Shown here: positions 25,643 through 34,479 of the stretch, one piece after another
Layout: the number at the start of each line of letters is the position of its first letter
Numbering within the stretch: the stretch's first letter is position 1
From: Methylosinus sp. Sm6
GTDB taxonomy: Bacteria; Pseudomonadota; Alphaproteobacteria; Rhizobiales; Beijerinckiaceae
Assembly: GCF_019802345.1 (NCBI RefSeq)
Contig: NZ_JAINDZ010000006.1
Location: 100,888 to 164,887 of the forward strand
Length of the DNA: 64,000 bases
Direction of reading: 5' to 3'
Program-made: the position numbers and the translations under genes
Notes under the pieces: model-generated
The model's database searches: none
The model's input: the letters and a program-made list of their open reading frames with translations, nothing else
What the model was told of the DNA's origin: nothing

Positions 25643-26860
25643 TCACCCACGCGCCTGCAGCGGCACGACATTGTGCAGCGTCTGATCGGCGCTATCGAAG
25701 AAGCGTCGCAGATTGCGCGCCGCCTGGCGGATGCGCTGCTCGTTCTCGACCAGCGCGAGACGCAGGTAGCCTTCGCCATGTTCTCCGAATCCGACGCCCG
25801 GCGCAACCGCGACATCGGCCCTCTCGATCAGCAGCTTCGAGAACTCGAGGCTGGTCATGCCGGCGAAGCGCTCCGGGATCGGCGCCCAGGCGAACATGGA
25901 GGCGGAGGGCGCCGGAATGCGCCAGCCCGCCTGCGCGAAGCTCTCTACCATCACGTCGCGGCGCTTCTTGTAGATCGCGCGCATCTCCTTGATGCAATCG
26001 TCCGGCCCGTTGAGCGCCGCCGTCGCCGCGACCTGGACCGGGGTGAAGGCGCCATAGTCGAGATAGCTTTTCACCCGCGCCAGCGCTGCGCACAGGCGCT
26101 CATGGCCGACCGCGAAGCCGATGCGCCAGCCGGCCATCGAATAGGTCTTCGACAGCGAGGAGAATTCGACGGCGATGTCGATCGCGCCTTGAACCTGCAG
26201 GATCGAGGGTGGCGGATTGTCGTCGAAATAGACCTCGGCATAGGCGATGTCGGACAGCACGAAAATGTCGTGCTTCTTGGCGAAGGCGACGAGGTCTTTG
26301 TAGAAGTCGAGCGAGGCGACGGTCGCCGTCGGATTGGCCGGATAGCACACGACGATGGCGATCGGCTTCGGGATCGAATGGGCGACCGCCTTCTCCAGCC
26401 AGGCGAACAGCTGAGGCGTCGGATCGGCCGGCACCGAGCGGATGACGCCGCCCGCCATCAGAAAGCCGAAGGCGTGGATCGGATAGGAGGGGTTCGGCGC
26501 GAGCACGACATCGCCCGGCGCGGTGATCGCCTGCGCCATATTGGCGAAGCCTTCCTTGGAGCCGAGCGTCGCGACGATCTGCGTCTCGGGGTCGAGCTTC
26601 ACGCCGAAGCGGCGCTCGTAATAGCCGGCCTGGGCGCGGCGCAGGCCGGCGATGCCCTTGGACGCCGAATAGCGGTCGGTGCGCGGCCGCCCCGCCGTCT
26701 CCACCAGCTTCTCGATCACATGGCGCGGCGCCGGCAGGTCGGGATTGCCCATGCCGAGGTCGATGATGTCGGCGCCGGCGGCGCGCGCCTTGGCCTTCAG
26801 CCGGTTGACCTGCTCGAAGACGTAAGGAGGAAGGCGCTTGATGCGATAGAAGTCGGACAT
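25643..26860 (-). CDS. PLP-dependent aminotransferase (AlaC-like, class I/II)
   Basis: The 405-residue enzyme begins [20 protein letters not shown], the start typical of AlaC-like alanine/glutamate aminotransferases. It has the cofactor-site segments DLGMGNPDLPAP and CYPANPTATVA, and the Schiff-base Lys in FSSLSKTYSMAGWRIGFAVG. The product transfers amino groups between alanine or glutamate and 2-oxo acids. The start 26860 is 36 bases inside the open frame and matches the family. A deleted duplicate lies at 23173-23496 in the same orientation. Confidence 0.92.
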   Translation of the reverse strand: MSDFYRIKRLPPYVFEQVNRLKAKARAAGADIIDLGMGNPDLPAPRHVIEKLVETAGRPRTDRYSASKGIAGLRRAQAGYYERRFGVKLDPETQIVATLGSKEGFANMAQAITAPGDVVLAPNPSYPIHAFGFLMAGGVIRSVPADPTPQLFAWLEKAVAHSIPKPIAIVVCYPANPTATVASLDFYKDLVAFAKKHDIFVLSDIAYAEVYFDDNPPPSILQVQGAIDIAVEFSSLSKTYSMAGWRIGFAVGHERLCAALARVKSYLDYGAFTPVQVAATAALNGPDDCIKEMRAIYKKRRDVMVESFAQAGWRIPAPSASMFAWAPIPERFAGMTSLEFSKLLIERADVAVAPGVGFGEHGEGYLRLALVENEQRIRQAARNLRRFFDSADQTLHNVVPLQARG

Positions 26861-26986
26861 GGCTGGCGATGCATCCGCTCGGGTTTGTCGGGACATGCGC
26901 CGCGGCAGCCCCGGTCTGGTTCTCGAAATTCCGCCGGCCCCTCTCGGCCGAAAGAGGGAGTGTGGCGCGAAACCCTTTCGAAAAAA

Positions 26987-27349
26987 CTAGGGCCGCCGCG
27001 TCGCCGCGTCCCGCGTTTTCGGCGGCGGCGCGTCGGGCGTCTTGACGCGCGCGGCGCGCGCGCGGGCGGCGGCGCCCGCCGCTTCGAGCTCCTTCAGCCG
27101 GGCGTCGGCGTCGGCCTGCGCCTGCTTGCGGTCGGGACGCGGCTCCTTGGGCGCGAAGGGCGCATAGTCGAGATCGGCGGGGCGCGAACGCCCGACGAAT
27201 TCGGCGGTCGGCGGCGGCGCGTTGCGCAGCCCGGCGCCCTCGAACGCGCGGCCGATTGCCGAGCCGATGGAGGAGGGCCCGTCCTCCGCGGCGCGCGCGG
27301 GGGAGGCGAATGCGGCGGCGATCAGAACATACGCGAAAAACGGTCTCAT
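26987..27349 (-). CDS. Exported Ala/Pro-rich hypothetical protein (120 aa)
   Basis: A signal peptide (MRPFFAYVLIAAAFASPARAA) precedes a hydrophilic mature part with a charged helical stretch (KQAQADADARLKELEAAG) and a Pro/Lys/Arg-rich tail. The ATG at 27349 is used, since the upstream ATG (27379) would add residues in front of the signal. I do not recognise the family. It is upstream of and co-directional with the aminotransferase, and divergent from the PHA synthase. Confidence 0.65.
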   Translation of the reverse strand: MRPFFAYVLIAAAFASPARAAEDGPSSIGSAIGRAFEGAGLRNAPPPTAEFVGRSRPADLDYAPFAPKEPRPDRKQAQADADARLKELEAAGAAARARAARVKTPDAPPPKTRDAATRRP

Positions 27350-27682
27350 CGAGGAGGGCTCCAGCGGCGCGCCCGTCATAGTGCGACAATGCGGCTTTGA
27401 TAAGTGCGGCGCTGGAGCGCTTTGCGATCGAACGGAATCGTTCGATCGATCAGAATTCGCTCCAAATCAGAAAAAGCTGGAGCAGTTTTCGATCGGAAGC
27501 TGCTCTGCGGCGCGCATCGGGGCGGGCTGCGATCTTCCGTCGCGGCCATGTCGCGCTTACGTATTGAAGGAGCGCATTTCCCGGTTCGAGCGGCTTTCCG
27601 AACCTCTGCGGGATATGCTCTAAGGAAGACGACGAAAGGGCGGCGCGAGACTCACGGCCCCCTCGGGCGACAGGACGACGAA
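27350..27682. other. Intergenic region before phaC with a palindromic repeat
   Basis: These 333 bases hold no convincing gene. They contain a perfect palindrome (27425-27448) within a 90-base AT-richer block (gctggagcgctttgcgatcg... to ...agctggagcagtt), in which gctggagc occurs at both ends. Such gagc...atcg...gctcca blocks are dispersed repeats in Rhizobiales genomes as far as I know them. A phaC promoter is probably downstream, but I cannot assign it. Confidence 0.5.
27425..27448. repeat. Perfect inverted repeat upstream of phaC
   Basis: Arms CGATCGAACG and CGTTCGATCG are separated by GAAT. The element sits inside a longer block bounded by gctggagc, which suggests a dispersed repeat rather than a phaC-specific operator. 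Confidence 0.7.
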
Positions 27683-29968
27683 ATGACCGCAGGACGCCGC
27701 TCAGCGGCCGGAGCCAAAGGGCGGCCGCCCCGAATCCGCGAGGCGGCCGAGACCAAGCTCGTCGTCGAGGAGACCGCGCCGACAAAGGCCGCGGATGTCG
27801 GCCTGCCGGCGCGGGACGGCCGCGAACGGCGGCGCGCAAATGGCGTGGCGCGCGAGATCGCGGCCCCCGAACCCGCGCAAAAGAAGAAGAGCGGCAAGGC
27901 CAAAGCGAAGCCGCGGGCGTCTGGCCCCGCGCCGCGCGAGGCCGCGATCGCCGTCGCCGAGCCGCACGCCAAATTATCCGCCGAGCCGCCGCCCGCCGAG
28001 CCGACGGTGGAGGAGCGCCGCCGGCTCGAGCTCGCGGCCGCCGCCGCTCTCATCGCCGGCGCCGCAGCCGAGCTGACCGAGGCGCAGCGCCGCAGCCTGA
28101 TGGGGCAATTGCTGGCGCTCGAGCCGGCGCCGTCCCGAACGCCCGTGCTTTTGCCTGCGGCGCCCGCGCGCAAGGCGTCGGCGGGCTCCGGCGAGTCGAC
28201 AGCGCATGATTTCGAGATCATCGCCGAAAATCTGGCGCGGCTCGTCGACCAGGGCCGCAAGGCGCTCGCCGCCGCGGTGGGCGGCATCGAGCCGGGCGAC
28301 ACGCGCAGCGAGCTGGCCAGCAATGTCGCCGACGCGACCAAGACTCTCGGCGCCGTCGCCGAGCGTTGGATGGCGAAGCCCGAGCAGGCGGTCGCGGCCC
28401 AGGCCGATCTTCTGACCGGCCTCGGCGCGATCTGGAGCCAGACCCTGCGCCGCTTCTCCGGCGCCGACGTGCCGCCCGTCGTGCCGCCGGACCCGAACGA
28501 CAAGCGCTTCGCCGCGCCCGAATGGCGCGACAATCCCTTCTTCGATTGCCTGCGCCAGTCCTATGCGCTGACGACGCGCTGGGCGGGCGATGCGGTCGAG
28601 CGCACCGAAGGGCTCGATCCGCAGACGAAATCCAAGGCCGCCTTCTACACGCGGCTCATCGCCAGCGCCCTCTCGCCTTCCAATTTCGTCGCCACCAATC
28701 CCGAGCTGCTGCGCGCGACGCTCGACGCGCGCGGTGAAAATTTGGTGCGCGGCATGAAGATGCTGACCGAGGATCTCTCCGCCGGGCGCGGCATGCTGAA
28801 GCTGCGCCAGAGCGACGAGAGCAAGTTCGAGCTCGGCGTCGACATGGCCGACACGCCGGGCAAGGTCGTTTTCCGCACCGCCGTGATGGAGCTCATCCAA
28901 TATGCGCCGTCGACGCCGACGGTCTATGCGCGCCCGCTGCTGATCGTTCCGCCGTGGATCAACAAATTCTACGTGCTCGATCTCAATCGCGAGAAGAGCT
29001 TCGTGCGCTGGGCGACGGCCCAGGGCCTCACCGTCTTCGTCATCTCCTGGGTCAATCCGGACGAGAGCCAGGCCGAGAAGGGCTTCGAGGCCTATATGAA
29101 GGAGGGCGTGCTCGCCGCCCTCGACGCGGTGCAGCAGGCGACCGGCGCGAGACATGTCGCGGCGGCGGGCTATTGCGTCGGCGGCACCATGCTCGCCGCG
29201 ACCCTCGCTTATATGGCGGAGAAGGGCGACGACCGCATCGACAGCGTGACGTTCTTGGCGACGCAGGTGGATTTCACCGACGCCGGCGATATGCAGGTGT
29301 TCATCGACGAGGCGCGGCTCGCCGCGCTCGACGAGGCGATGTCGCGCACCGGCTATCTCGAGGGCGTCAAAATGGCGACGACCTTCAATTTGCTGCGGCC
29401 GAACGAATTGTTCTGGACCTATTTCGTCAACAATTACATGAAGGGCGTCGAGCCCGCGGCCTTCGATCTCCTCACCTGGAACTCCGACTGCACACGGATC
29501 CCGCGCGCCAATCACCTCTTCTATCTGCGCTATTGCTATATCGAGAATGCGCTGTCGCAGGGCCGCATGGTGATCGACGGCGTCACGCTCAATCTGCGCA
29601 AGGTGAAGATCCCGATCTATGAGCTCGCCGCCAAGGAGGATCACATCGCGCCGGCGCGCTCGGTGTTCACGGGCGCGAAATATTTCGGCGGGGACGTGCG
29701 CTATGTGCTCGCCGGCGCGGGCCATATTGCCGGCGTCGTCAATCCGCCCGACAAGAACAAATATCAATATTGGACGGGCGGTCCGCCGACCGGCGTCTAT
29801 GAGGATTGGGTGAAGACGGCCAAGGAGACCAAGGGCTCCTGGTGGCCGGACTGGCTCGCCTGGATCACGGCTCAGGCGCCGGAGCAGGTTCCCGCGCGCC
29901 TCCCGGGCGACGGGGCGTTGAAGCCGATTTGCGACGCGCCGGGGGAATATGTGCGCGTGCGGGCGTGA
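27683..29968 (+). CDS. phaC: Class I poly(3-hydroxyalkanoate) synthase PhaC with long N-terminal extension
   Basis: This enzyme polymerises 3-hydroxyacyl-CoA into PHA granules. The catalytic Cys lies in the lipase-like box AGYCVGGTM, Asp in AAKEDHIAP and His in AGAGHIAGVVNPP. The PHA synthase N-domain (about residues 250-420, DKRFAAPEWRDNPFFDCLRQSY) is complete. At 761 residues it is about 170 longer than a typical class I PhaC. The excess is an Ala/Lys/Arg/Glu-rich, probably disordered N-terminus (about 1-170). phaA, phaB and phaR are not adjacent. Confidence 0.95.
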   Translation: MTAGRRSAAGAKGRPPRIREAAETKLVVEETAPTKAADVGLPARDGRERRRANGVAREIAAPEPAQKKKSGKAKAKPRASGPAPREAAIAVAEPHAKLSAEPPPAEPTVEERRRLELAAAAALIAGAAAELTEAQRRSLMGQLLALEPAPSRTPVLLPAAPARKASAGSGESTAHDFEIIAENLARLVDQGRKALAAAVGGIEPGDTRSELASNVADATKTLGAVAERWMAKPEQAVAAQADLLTGLGAIWSQTLRRFSGADVPPVVPPDPNDKRFAAPEWRDNPFFDCLRQSYALTTRWAGDAVERTEGLDPQTKSKAAFYTRLIASALSPSNFVATNPELLRATLDARGENLVRGMKMLTEDLSAGRGMLKLRQSDESKFELGVDMADTPGKVVFRTAVMELIQYAPSTPTVYARPLLIVPPWINKFYVLDLNREKSFVRWATAQGLTVFVISWVNPDESQAEKGFEAYMKEGVLAALDAVQQATGARHVAAAGYCVGGTMLAATLAYMAEKGDDRIDSVTFLATQVDFTDAGDMQVFIDEARLAALDEAMSRTGYLEGVKMATTFNLLRPNELFWTYFVNNYMKGVEPAAFDLLTWNSDCTRIPRANHLFYLRYCYIENALSQGRMVIDGVTLNLRKVKIPIYELAAKEDHIAPARSVFTGAKYFGGDVRYVLAGAGHIAGVVNPPDKNKYQYWTGGPPTGVYEDWVKTAKETKGSWWPDWLAWITAQAPEQVPARLPGDGALKPICDAPGEYVRVRA

Positions 29969-30004
29969 GGGGGCCGGGGACGAAGCTCGGCCGCCCTCCT
30001 CTCA

Positions 30005-30823
30005 TCATGCGCGGAGCGGCAATTCGCCACGCGCCCGCATTCCGTCGGCGATCTTTTGCACGAAGGCGAACTCTTCGGAGCTGATCGGAATCTTGTCCGC
30101 AACCGTCGGGTCCGACATCGCCTCTTCCCAGATCGCTCGCTCCTTGCGCTCGATTTCCGCGTCGCCGCGCGTGAAATAGGAAATCATCTCGATCCAACGC
30201 CGCGCCAGCGCGCAGGCCCTCGGCGAGGATGCGTCGTTCGCCGCCGTCAACGCCCGCGCCTCCTCGAACATCGTCCTCCACGCCGCCGAGAAGCTCGGCT
30301 CGTCGTAGCCGGCGACCGCATAGGCCTGTCGCTTCAGTCTGATCAATTCCTCGCGCCGCTCGGGCGTGTAGTGCTTGGCGAGGATCGGCGCGAACGCCGC
30401 CCTCCACTCTTCCGGGGTTTTCGATTTGTCGTACATTACCGTCTCCCGTGTGAGCCTGACAATGTCGTCGGGAGGAAGCCTGCCTTCGCGCGCCAGCGTT
30501 TTGCGTGCGGCGTCGATCAGCGACAGCGCGTGATCGGCTTCTGAGCGACGCGCCTGCAGCATCTGCTGTTGCAGCTCCAGGACGGCGCCCAAACCTGTCG
30601 AGCCGACCGCGAGCAGCTGGCCGATGCGTTGCAACGAGAAGCCGAATTGCTTCAGCGCGAGAATCTGATGCAGGCGCGCCGCCTGCTCCGTCCCATAGGC
30701 GCGATAGCCGGCCGCCGTGCGCACGGGCCGAATCAAGCCCTTGCGCTCATAGACGCGTAACGCCTTGACGCTGATTCCCAATCGCTCGGCCATTTCGGCC
30801 GGCCCGAACCAGGGCTCGTTCAT
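30005..30823 (-). CDS. MerR-family regulator with large C-terminal (TipAS-like) domain
   Basis: The 272-residue protein has an N-terminal MerR helix-turn-helix (WFGPAEMAERLGISVKALRVYERKGLIRPVRTAAGYRAYG), a dimerisation helix (about 75-120) and a C-terminal domain of about 140 residues. That domain's W.. , ARRW, M and F pattern resembles TipAS effector-binding domains. TipA-type regulators sense small molecules and activate promoters with long spacers. A 19-base-spacer promoter lies just upstream (30851-30881). No clear target other than itself is adjacent. Confidence 0.88.
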   Translation of the reverse strand: MNEPWFGPAEMAERLGISVKALRVYERKGLIRPVRTAAGYRAYGTEQAARLHQILALKQFGFSLQRIGQLLAVGSTGLGAVLELQQQMLQARRSEADHALSLIDAARKTLAREGRLPPDDIVRLTRETVMYDKSKTPEEWRAAFAPILAKHYTPERREELIRLKRQAYAVAGYDEPSFSAAWRTMFEEARALTAANDASSPRACALARRWIEMISYFTRGDAEIERKERAIWEEAMSDPTVADKIPISSEEFAFVQKIADGMRARGELPLRA

Positions 30824-31138
30824 GCCGACATCCTCCTTCCGACCGATCCTGTTGTCGGGCCGGTCCCGAGGGCCGGGTCAAGAGAAAATCGCAGGTCGCA
30901 GAGCGATCGGCGAGCGAGCCATGGGGCGCGCGACCGGGAGCGAGCGCCGAAGAGGCGTCATTGAAATAAAGCCGCAGGCCGCACAGCGCGAGCATCGAGG
31001 ACGATGGCGAGAAAAACGCCGCCGGCGACGCCCGAGACGGCCACGGATCGACGACGAACGTCCCCATTTCTGACGAGGCTCATCCGTCCCCACTTCGCGG
31101 GGCCGCCTTCTCCCGCTATAGCGGAGAAGGGAGCGCCC
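30824..31138. other. Gene-free interval between the MerR gene and lptE
   Basis: The 315 bases hold the MerR-type promoter (30851-30881) and, at 31076-31138, a family B repeat region (ccttctcccgc-tata-gcggagaagg at about 31108-31132, with tccccacttcgcgggg before it). Otherwise I see nothing. holA, which follows lptE in many alphaproteobacteria, is not here. Confidence 0.5.
30851..30881 (-). promoter_or_regulatory. MerR-type promoter with 19-base spacer
   Basis: On the minus strand TTGACC (30876-30881) and GACAAC (30851-30856) are separated by 19 bases. The spacer is centred on CCCTCGGG within a dyad that matches at six of eight positions. The 19-base spacer with a central dyad is the hallmark of MerR-activated promoters. 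The MerR gene starts 28 bases downstream, which suggests autoregulation. Confidence 0.55.
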
Positions 31139-31717
31139 TCACTTCGCCAGCACCGTCGCGACGCGCGTGCGGATCTGGTCGGCGATCACTTTGGCGTCGC
31201 GGATCTCGCCGTCGCGCGCGGCGCGGACATTGGCGAGACGATTGCTGAAGCGGTCATAGCTCGCCACGCCGAAGGCGACGCCTTGCGTGATGATCTTTTC
31301 GTCGGCGATGGAAATCAGCCTGTAGGCGGCGTCGATGATGATGGTCGCCGAGGTGGCGCGGCCGGTGACGGTGTCGAGGATCGGCGTCTGCACGCGCTCC
31401 TTCAGCTCGACGAGCAGCCGATAGCGCGGCGCAACCTGCGAGCCCGTGCCATTGAAGGCGAAGATCAGCTCGTTGCGCACATAATGGCCGGCGCGGTCGG
31501 GAATGGGCGCGACCTCGACCGCCTGCAACTCCGCCGCGAGCGGCGCGCCGGTTCCGATCGGACCATAGAGCGGCCGAATTTCGTTGCAGCCGGACAGCGA
31601 GAACGCCAGCGCGAGCCAGAGCGGGACGCTGGACCGCGAGCCTTCGGGCTCGCTCCCGAACGCGCGCAGGCGAGCCCGAAGGCTCGCGGTCCAGATTGGC
31701 TGTTCAGACCACCACAT
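31139..31717 (-). CDS. lptE: LPS-assembly lipoprotein LptE with repeat-derived signal segment
   Basis: The 192-residue lipoprotein lies directly downstream of leuS and overlaps it by 14 bases, the standard leuS-lptE order. LptE plugs LptD in the outer membrane for LPS insertion. The lipobox is LSGC with Cys at residue 44, followed by NEIRPLYG, a typical LptE opening. Residues 9-29 are encoded by two exact inverted 23-base palindromic repeats (31631-31653, 31670-31692). No ATG, GTG or TTG lies between them and the lipobox, so the repeats must be translated. Confidence 0.85.
   Translation of the reverse strand: MWWSEQPIWTASLRARLRAFGSEPEGSRSSVPLWLALAFSLSGCNEIRPLYGPIGTGAPLAAELQAVEVAPIPDRAGHYVRNELIFAFNGTGSQVAPRYRLLVELKERVQTPILDTVTGRATSATIIIDAAYRLISIADEKIITQGVAFGVASYDRFSNRLANVRAARDGEIRDAKVIADQIRTRVATVLAK
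31631..31692. repeat. Family A repeat pair inside the lptE coding sequence
   Basis: Two 23-base copies, 31631-31653 and 31670-31692, are exact reverse complements of each other around a 16-base spacer. Each has the core gcgagccttcgggctcgc with a flanking ggacc. The same 23 bases recur exactly at 40510, 40546 and 43754. Confidence 0.9.
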
Positions 31718-34328
31718 TGACGATCCTCTTGGGCACGAGGATGAATTTCTTCAGCGGCTTGCCTTCCATCGCGCGCACGACGCCCTCTTGGCTCAGCGCC
31801 TCCTCGCGGATCACGGCTTCGGAAGCGTCATGGGCGACGACGATTTCCGCACGTTTCTTGCCATTGACCTGCACCGGCAGCACGATGGTCTCCTGCGCCA
31901 CCAGCGCGGCGTCGGCGACGGGCCAGGGCGTCGCGACGATCGGCTCGGCATGGCCGAGATCGCGCCAGCATTCCTCCGCCACATGCGGCGTCATCGGCGC
32001 GATCAGCAGAGCCAGCGTCTCCGCCGCTTCCCGGAAAGCGAAGGCGAGATCGGCGTCGACCGGCGTCGTCTCGATCTTATCGAGCGCCGATGTCAGCTCA
32101 TTGGCGAATTCGCGAATGCGGGCGATCGCCGTGTTGAAGCGCAGCCGCTCGATAGTGTCGCCGACCGCGGCGATGGCGCGGTGCGTCGCCTTGCGGATGT
32201 CGAGCGCCGCGGCGCCGAATTCCGCCGGCGCGCTCGCGCCGAGCGGCGCCGACACATTGGCGAGCTCGCCGGTGAGGCGCCAGACGCGATGCACGAAGCG
32301 CGAGGCGCCCTGCACGCCCTCTTCCGTCCACACCACGTCGCGATCGGGCGGCGAGTCGGAGAGCACGAACAGGCGCGCCGTATCGGCGCCATAGCTGGCG
32401 ATGATGTCGTCCGGATCGACGGTGTTGCGCTTCGACTTCGACATCTTCTCGATCGAGCCGATCTCCGCCTCCTCGCCAGTCTCGATTAGAAAGGCGCGGC
32501 GGCCTGTCTCGCTCGTCTCGAAACGCAGCTCGGTCGGCGCGATCCATTTGCCCGAGGCGGCGCGATAGGTCTCATGCACCACCATGCCTTGCGTGAAGAG
32601 GCCGGCGAAGGGCTCGGCGACGCCGCCATGGCCGCCATGGCCGGAGTCGCGCATGGCGCGCGAGAAGAAGCGCGAATAGAGGAGGTGCAGGATCGCATGC
32701 TCGATCCCGCCGATATATTGATCGACCGGCAGCCAGCGCGCCAGCTGCTCCGGATCGGCGGGCGCGGCCGCATTGTGCGGATCGGCGAAGCGCGCGTAAT
32801 ACCAGGACGAATCGACGAACGTGTCCATCGTGTCGGTCTCGCGCCGCGCCGCCGCGCCGCACTTCGGACAGGCGACATGCTTCCATGTCGGATGATGGTC
32901 GAGCGGATTGCCCGGCCGGTCGAAACTCACATCCTCCGGCAGCTTCACCGGCAGATCCGCGTCCGGCACGGGCACGACGCCGCAATCGGGGCAATGGATG
33001 ATCGGTATCGGACAGCCCCAATAGCGCTGCCGCGAAATGCCCCAGTCGCGCAGCTTGTAATTGATCTTGCGCTCGCCCTGCGGACGGCCGTGCAGCTGCG
33101 CCGTCTCGAGCCGTTTCGCCGCCTCTTCCTTCGCCTCGGCGACGGTGAGCCCGTCGAGGAAGCGCGAGTTGACGAGCCGCCCCTCGCCGTCGAAGGCCGT
33201 CTCACCGATGACGAGAGTCGAAGGATCGACGCCCTCCGGGCAGACCACCGGCGTCGCGCCGAGGCCATAGGCTCGCGAGAAGTCGAGGTCGCGCTGGTCA
33301 TGCGCGGGACAGCCGAAGATCGCGCCCGTGCCGTAATCCATCAGGATGAAATTGGCGACATAGACCGGCAGCGTCCAGGACGGATCGAAGGGATGAACGA
33401 CCTTCAGGCCGGTGTCGTAGCCCTTCTTCTCGGCGGTCTCGATCGCCGCGACCGAGGTGCCGATGTGGCGGCACTCCTCCGCGAAGGCGGCGAGCGCCGG
33501 ATCGCTCGAAGCCGCCTTGCGCGCGAGCGGGTGATCCGGCGCGAGCGCGACGAATTTGGCGCCGAACAGAGTGTCCGGCCGCGTCGTGAACACCTCGATC
33601 TCGCCCGCAGGATCGCCGGCGAGGGCGAAGCGGACCAGCAGCCCTTCCGAGCGGCCGATCCAATTGCGCTGCATCAGCCGCACCTTCTCCGGCCACCGCT
33701 CGAGCGTGTCGAGCGAGGCCAGAAGATCGTCCGCATATTTGCCGATGCGCAGGAACCATTGCGTCAGCTCGCGCTGCTCCACCAGCGCGCCGGAGCGCCA
33801 GCCGCGCCCGTCCACCACCTGCTCATTGGCGAGCACGGTCTGGTCCACGGGGTCCCAATTGACCTTGGACTGCTTGCGGTCGACGAGGCCGTGAACCAGA
33901 AAATCGAGAAACAGCTTCTGCTGATGCTTGTAGTAAGCGGGATCGCAAGTGGCGATCTCGCGCGACCAGTCGAGCGAGAGGCCCATGGATTTCAGCTGCG
34001 TCCGCATCGACGCGATATTGGCGTAGGTCCAGGTCGCCGGATGCGAGCCGCTCTGCTGGGCGGCGTTCTCGGCCGGCAGGCCGAAGGCGTCCCAGCCCAT
34101 CGGATGCAGCACGTCGAAGCCCTTGGCGCGCTTGTAGCGGGCGATGACGTCGCCCATCGAATAATTGCGCACATGGCCGACATGGATGCGCCCGGAAGGG
34201 TAGGGGAACATCTCGAGCACATAATATTTCGGCTTTTGCGGATCGCCGCAGGCAAAGGCCTGCCGCTCCTCCCAAATCTCGCGCCATTTGGGCTCGGCCG
34301 CGGCGAAATCGTAGCGTTCAGGTCTCAT
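31704..34328 (-). CDS. leuS: Leucyl-tRNA synthetase
   Basis: The 874-residue class I synthetase attaches leucine to tRNA-Leu. It contains the HIGH motif as [16 protein letters not shown] (about 42-57) and the KMSKS motif as [10 protein letters not shown] (about 625). The editing domain has the TRPDTLFGA segment, a zinc-binding region (CPDCG, CPKCG) is present, and the C-terminal anticodon-binding domain is complete. It is divergent from glpD and followed by lptE, with a 14-base overlap. Confidence 0.98.
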   Translation of the reverse strand: MRPERYDFAAAEPKWREIWEERQAFACGDPQKPKYYVLEMFPYPSGRIHVGHVRNYSMGDVIARYKRAKGFDVLHPMGWDAFGLPAENAAQQSGSHPATWTYANIASMRTQLKSMGLSLDWSREIATCDPAYYKHQQKLFLDFLVHGLVDRKQSKVNWDPVDQTVLANEQVVDGRGWRSGALVEQRELTQWFLRIGKYADDLLASLDTLERWPEKVRLMQRNWIGRSEGLLVRFALAGDPAGEIEVFTTRPDTLFGAKFVALAPDHPLARKAASSDPALAAFAEECRHIGTSVAAIETAEKKGYDTGLKVVHPFDPSWTLPVYVANFILMDYGTGAIFGCPAHDQRDLDFSRAYGLGATPVVCPEGVDPSTLVIGETAFDGEGRLVNSRFLDGLTVAEAKEEAAKRLETAQLHGRPQGERKINYKLRDWGISRQRYWGCPIPIIHCPDCGVVPVPDADLPVKLPEDVSFDRPGNPLDHHPTWKHVACPKCGAAARRETDTMDTFVDSSWYYARFADPHNAAAPADPEQLARWLPVDQYIGGIEHAILHLLYSRFFSRAMRDSGHGGHGGVAEPFAGLFTQGMVVHETYRAASGKWIAPTELRFETSETGRRAFLIETGEEAEIGSIEKMSKSKRNTVDPDDIIASYGADTARLFVLSDSPPDRDVVWTEEGVQGASRFVHRVWRLTGELANVSAPLGASAPAEFGAAALDIRKATHRAIAAVGDTIERLRFNTAIARIREFANELTSALDKIETTPVDADLAFAFREAAETLALLIAPMTPHVAEECWRDLGHAEPIVATPWPVADAALVAQETIVLPVQVNGKKRAEIVVAHDASEAVIREEALSQEGVVRAMEGKPLKKFILVPKRIVNVVV

Positions 34329-34479
34329 GGGCAGACGGCGTGTCCTGCTGGAATTTTCGAGTTTCGCCTGTAATGCAGGGCGTCGCCCCGCTTGTCAAAG
34401 CGAGACGGCGCCACGCCGCCGCGCGGGGCGGCCGAATCGCCTATGCTGAGCGCGCGGGAATCCCGAGCCGGAGGCCGCC

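Noticed and set aside
32574..34373. A 599-residue antisense frame over leuS
   Set aside because: It is a GC-rich shadow; leuS on the other strand is unmistakable.
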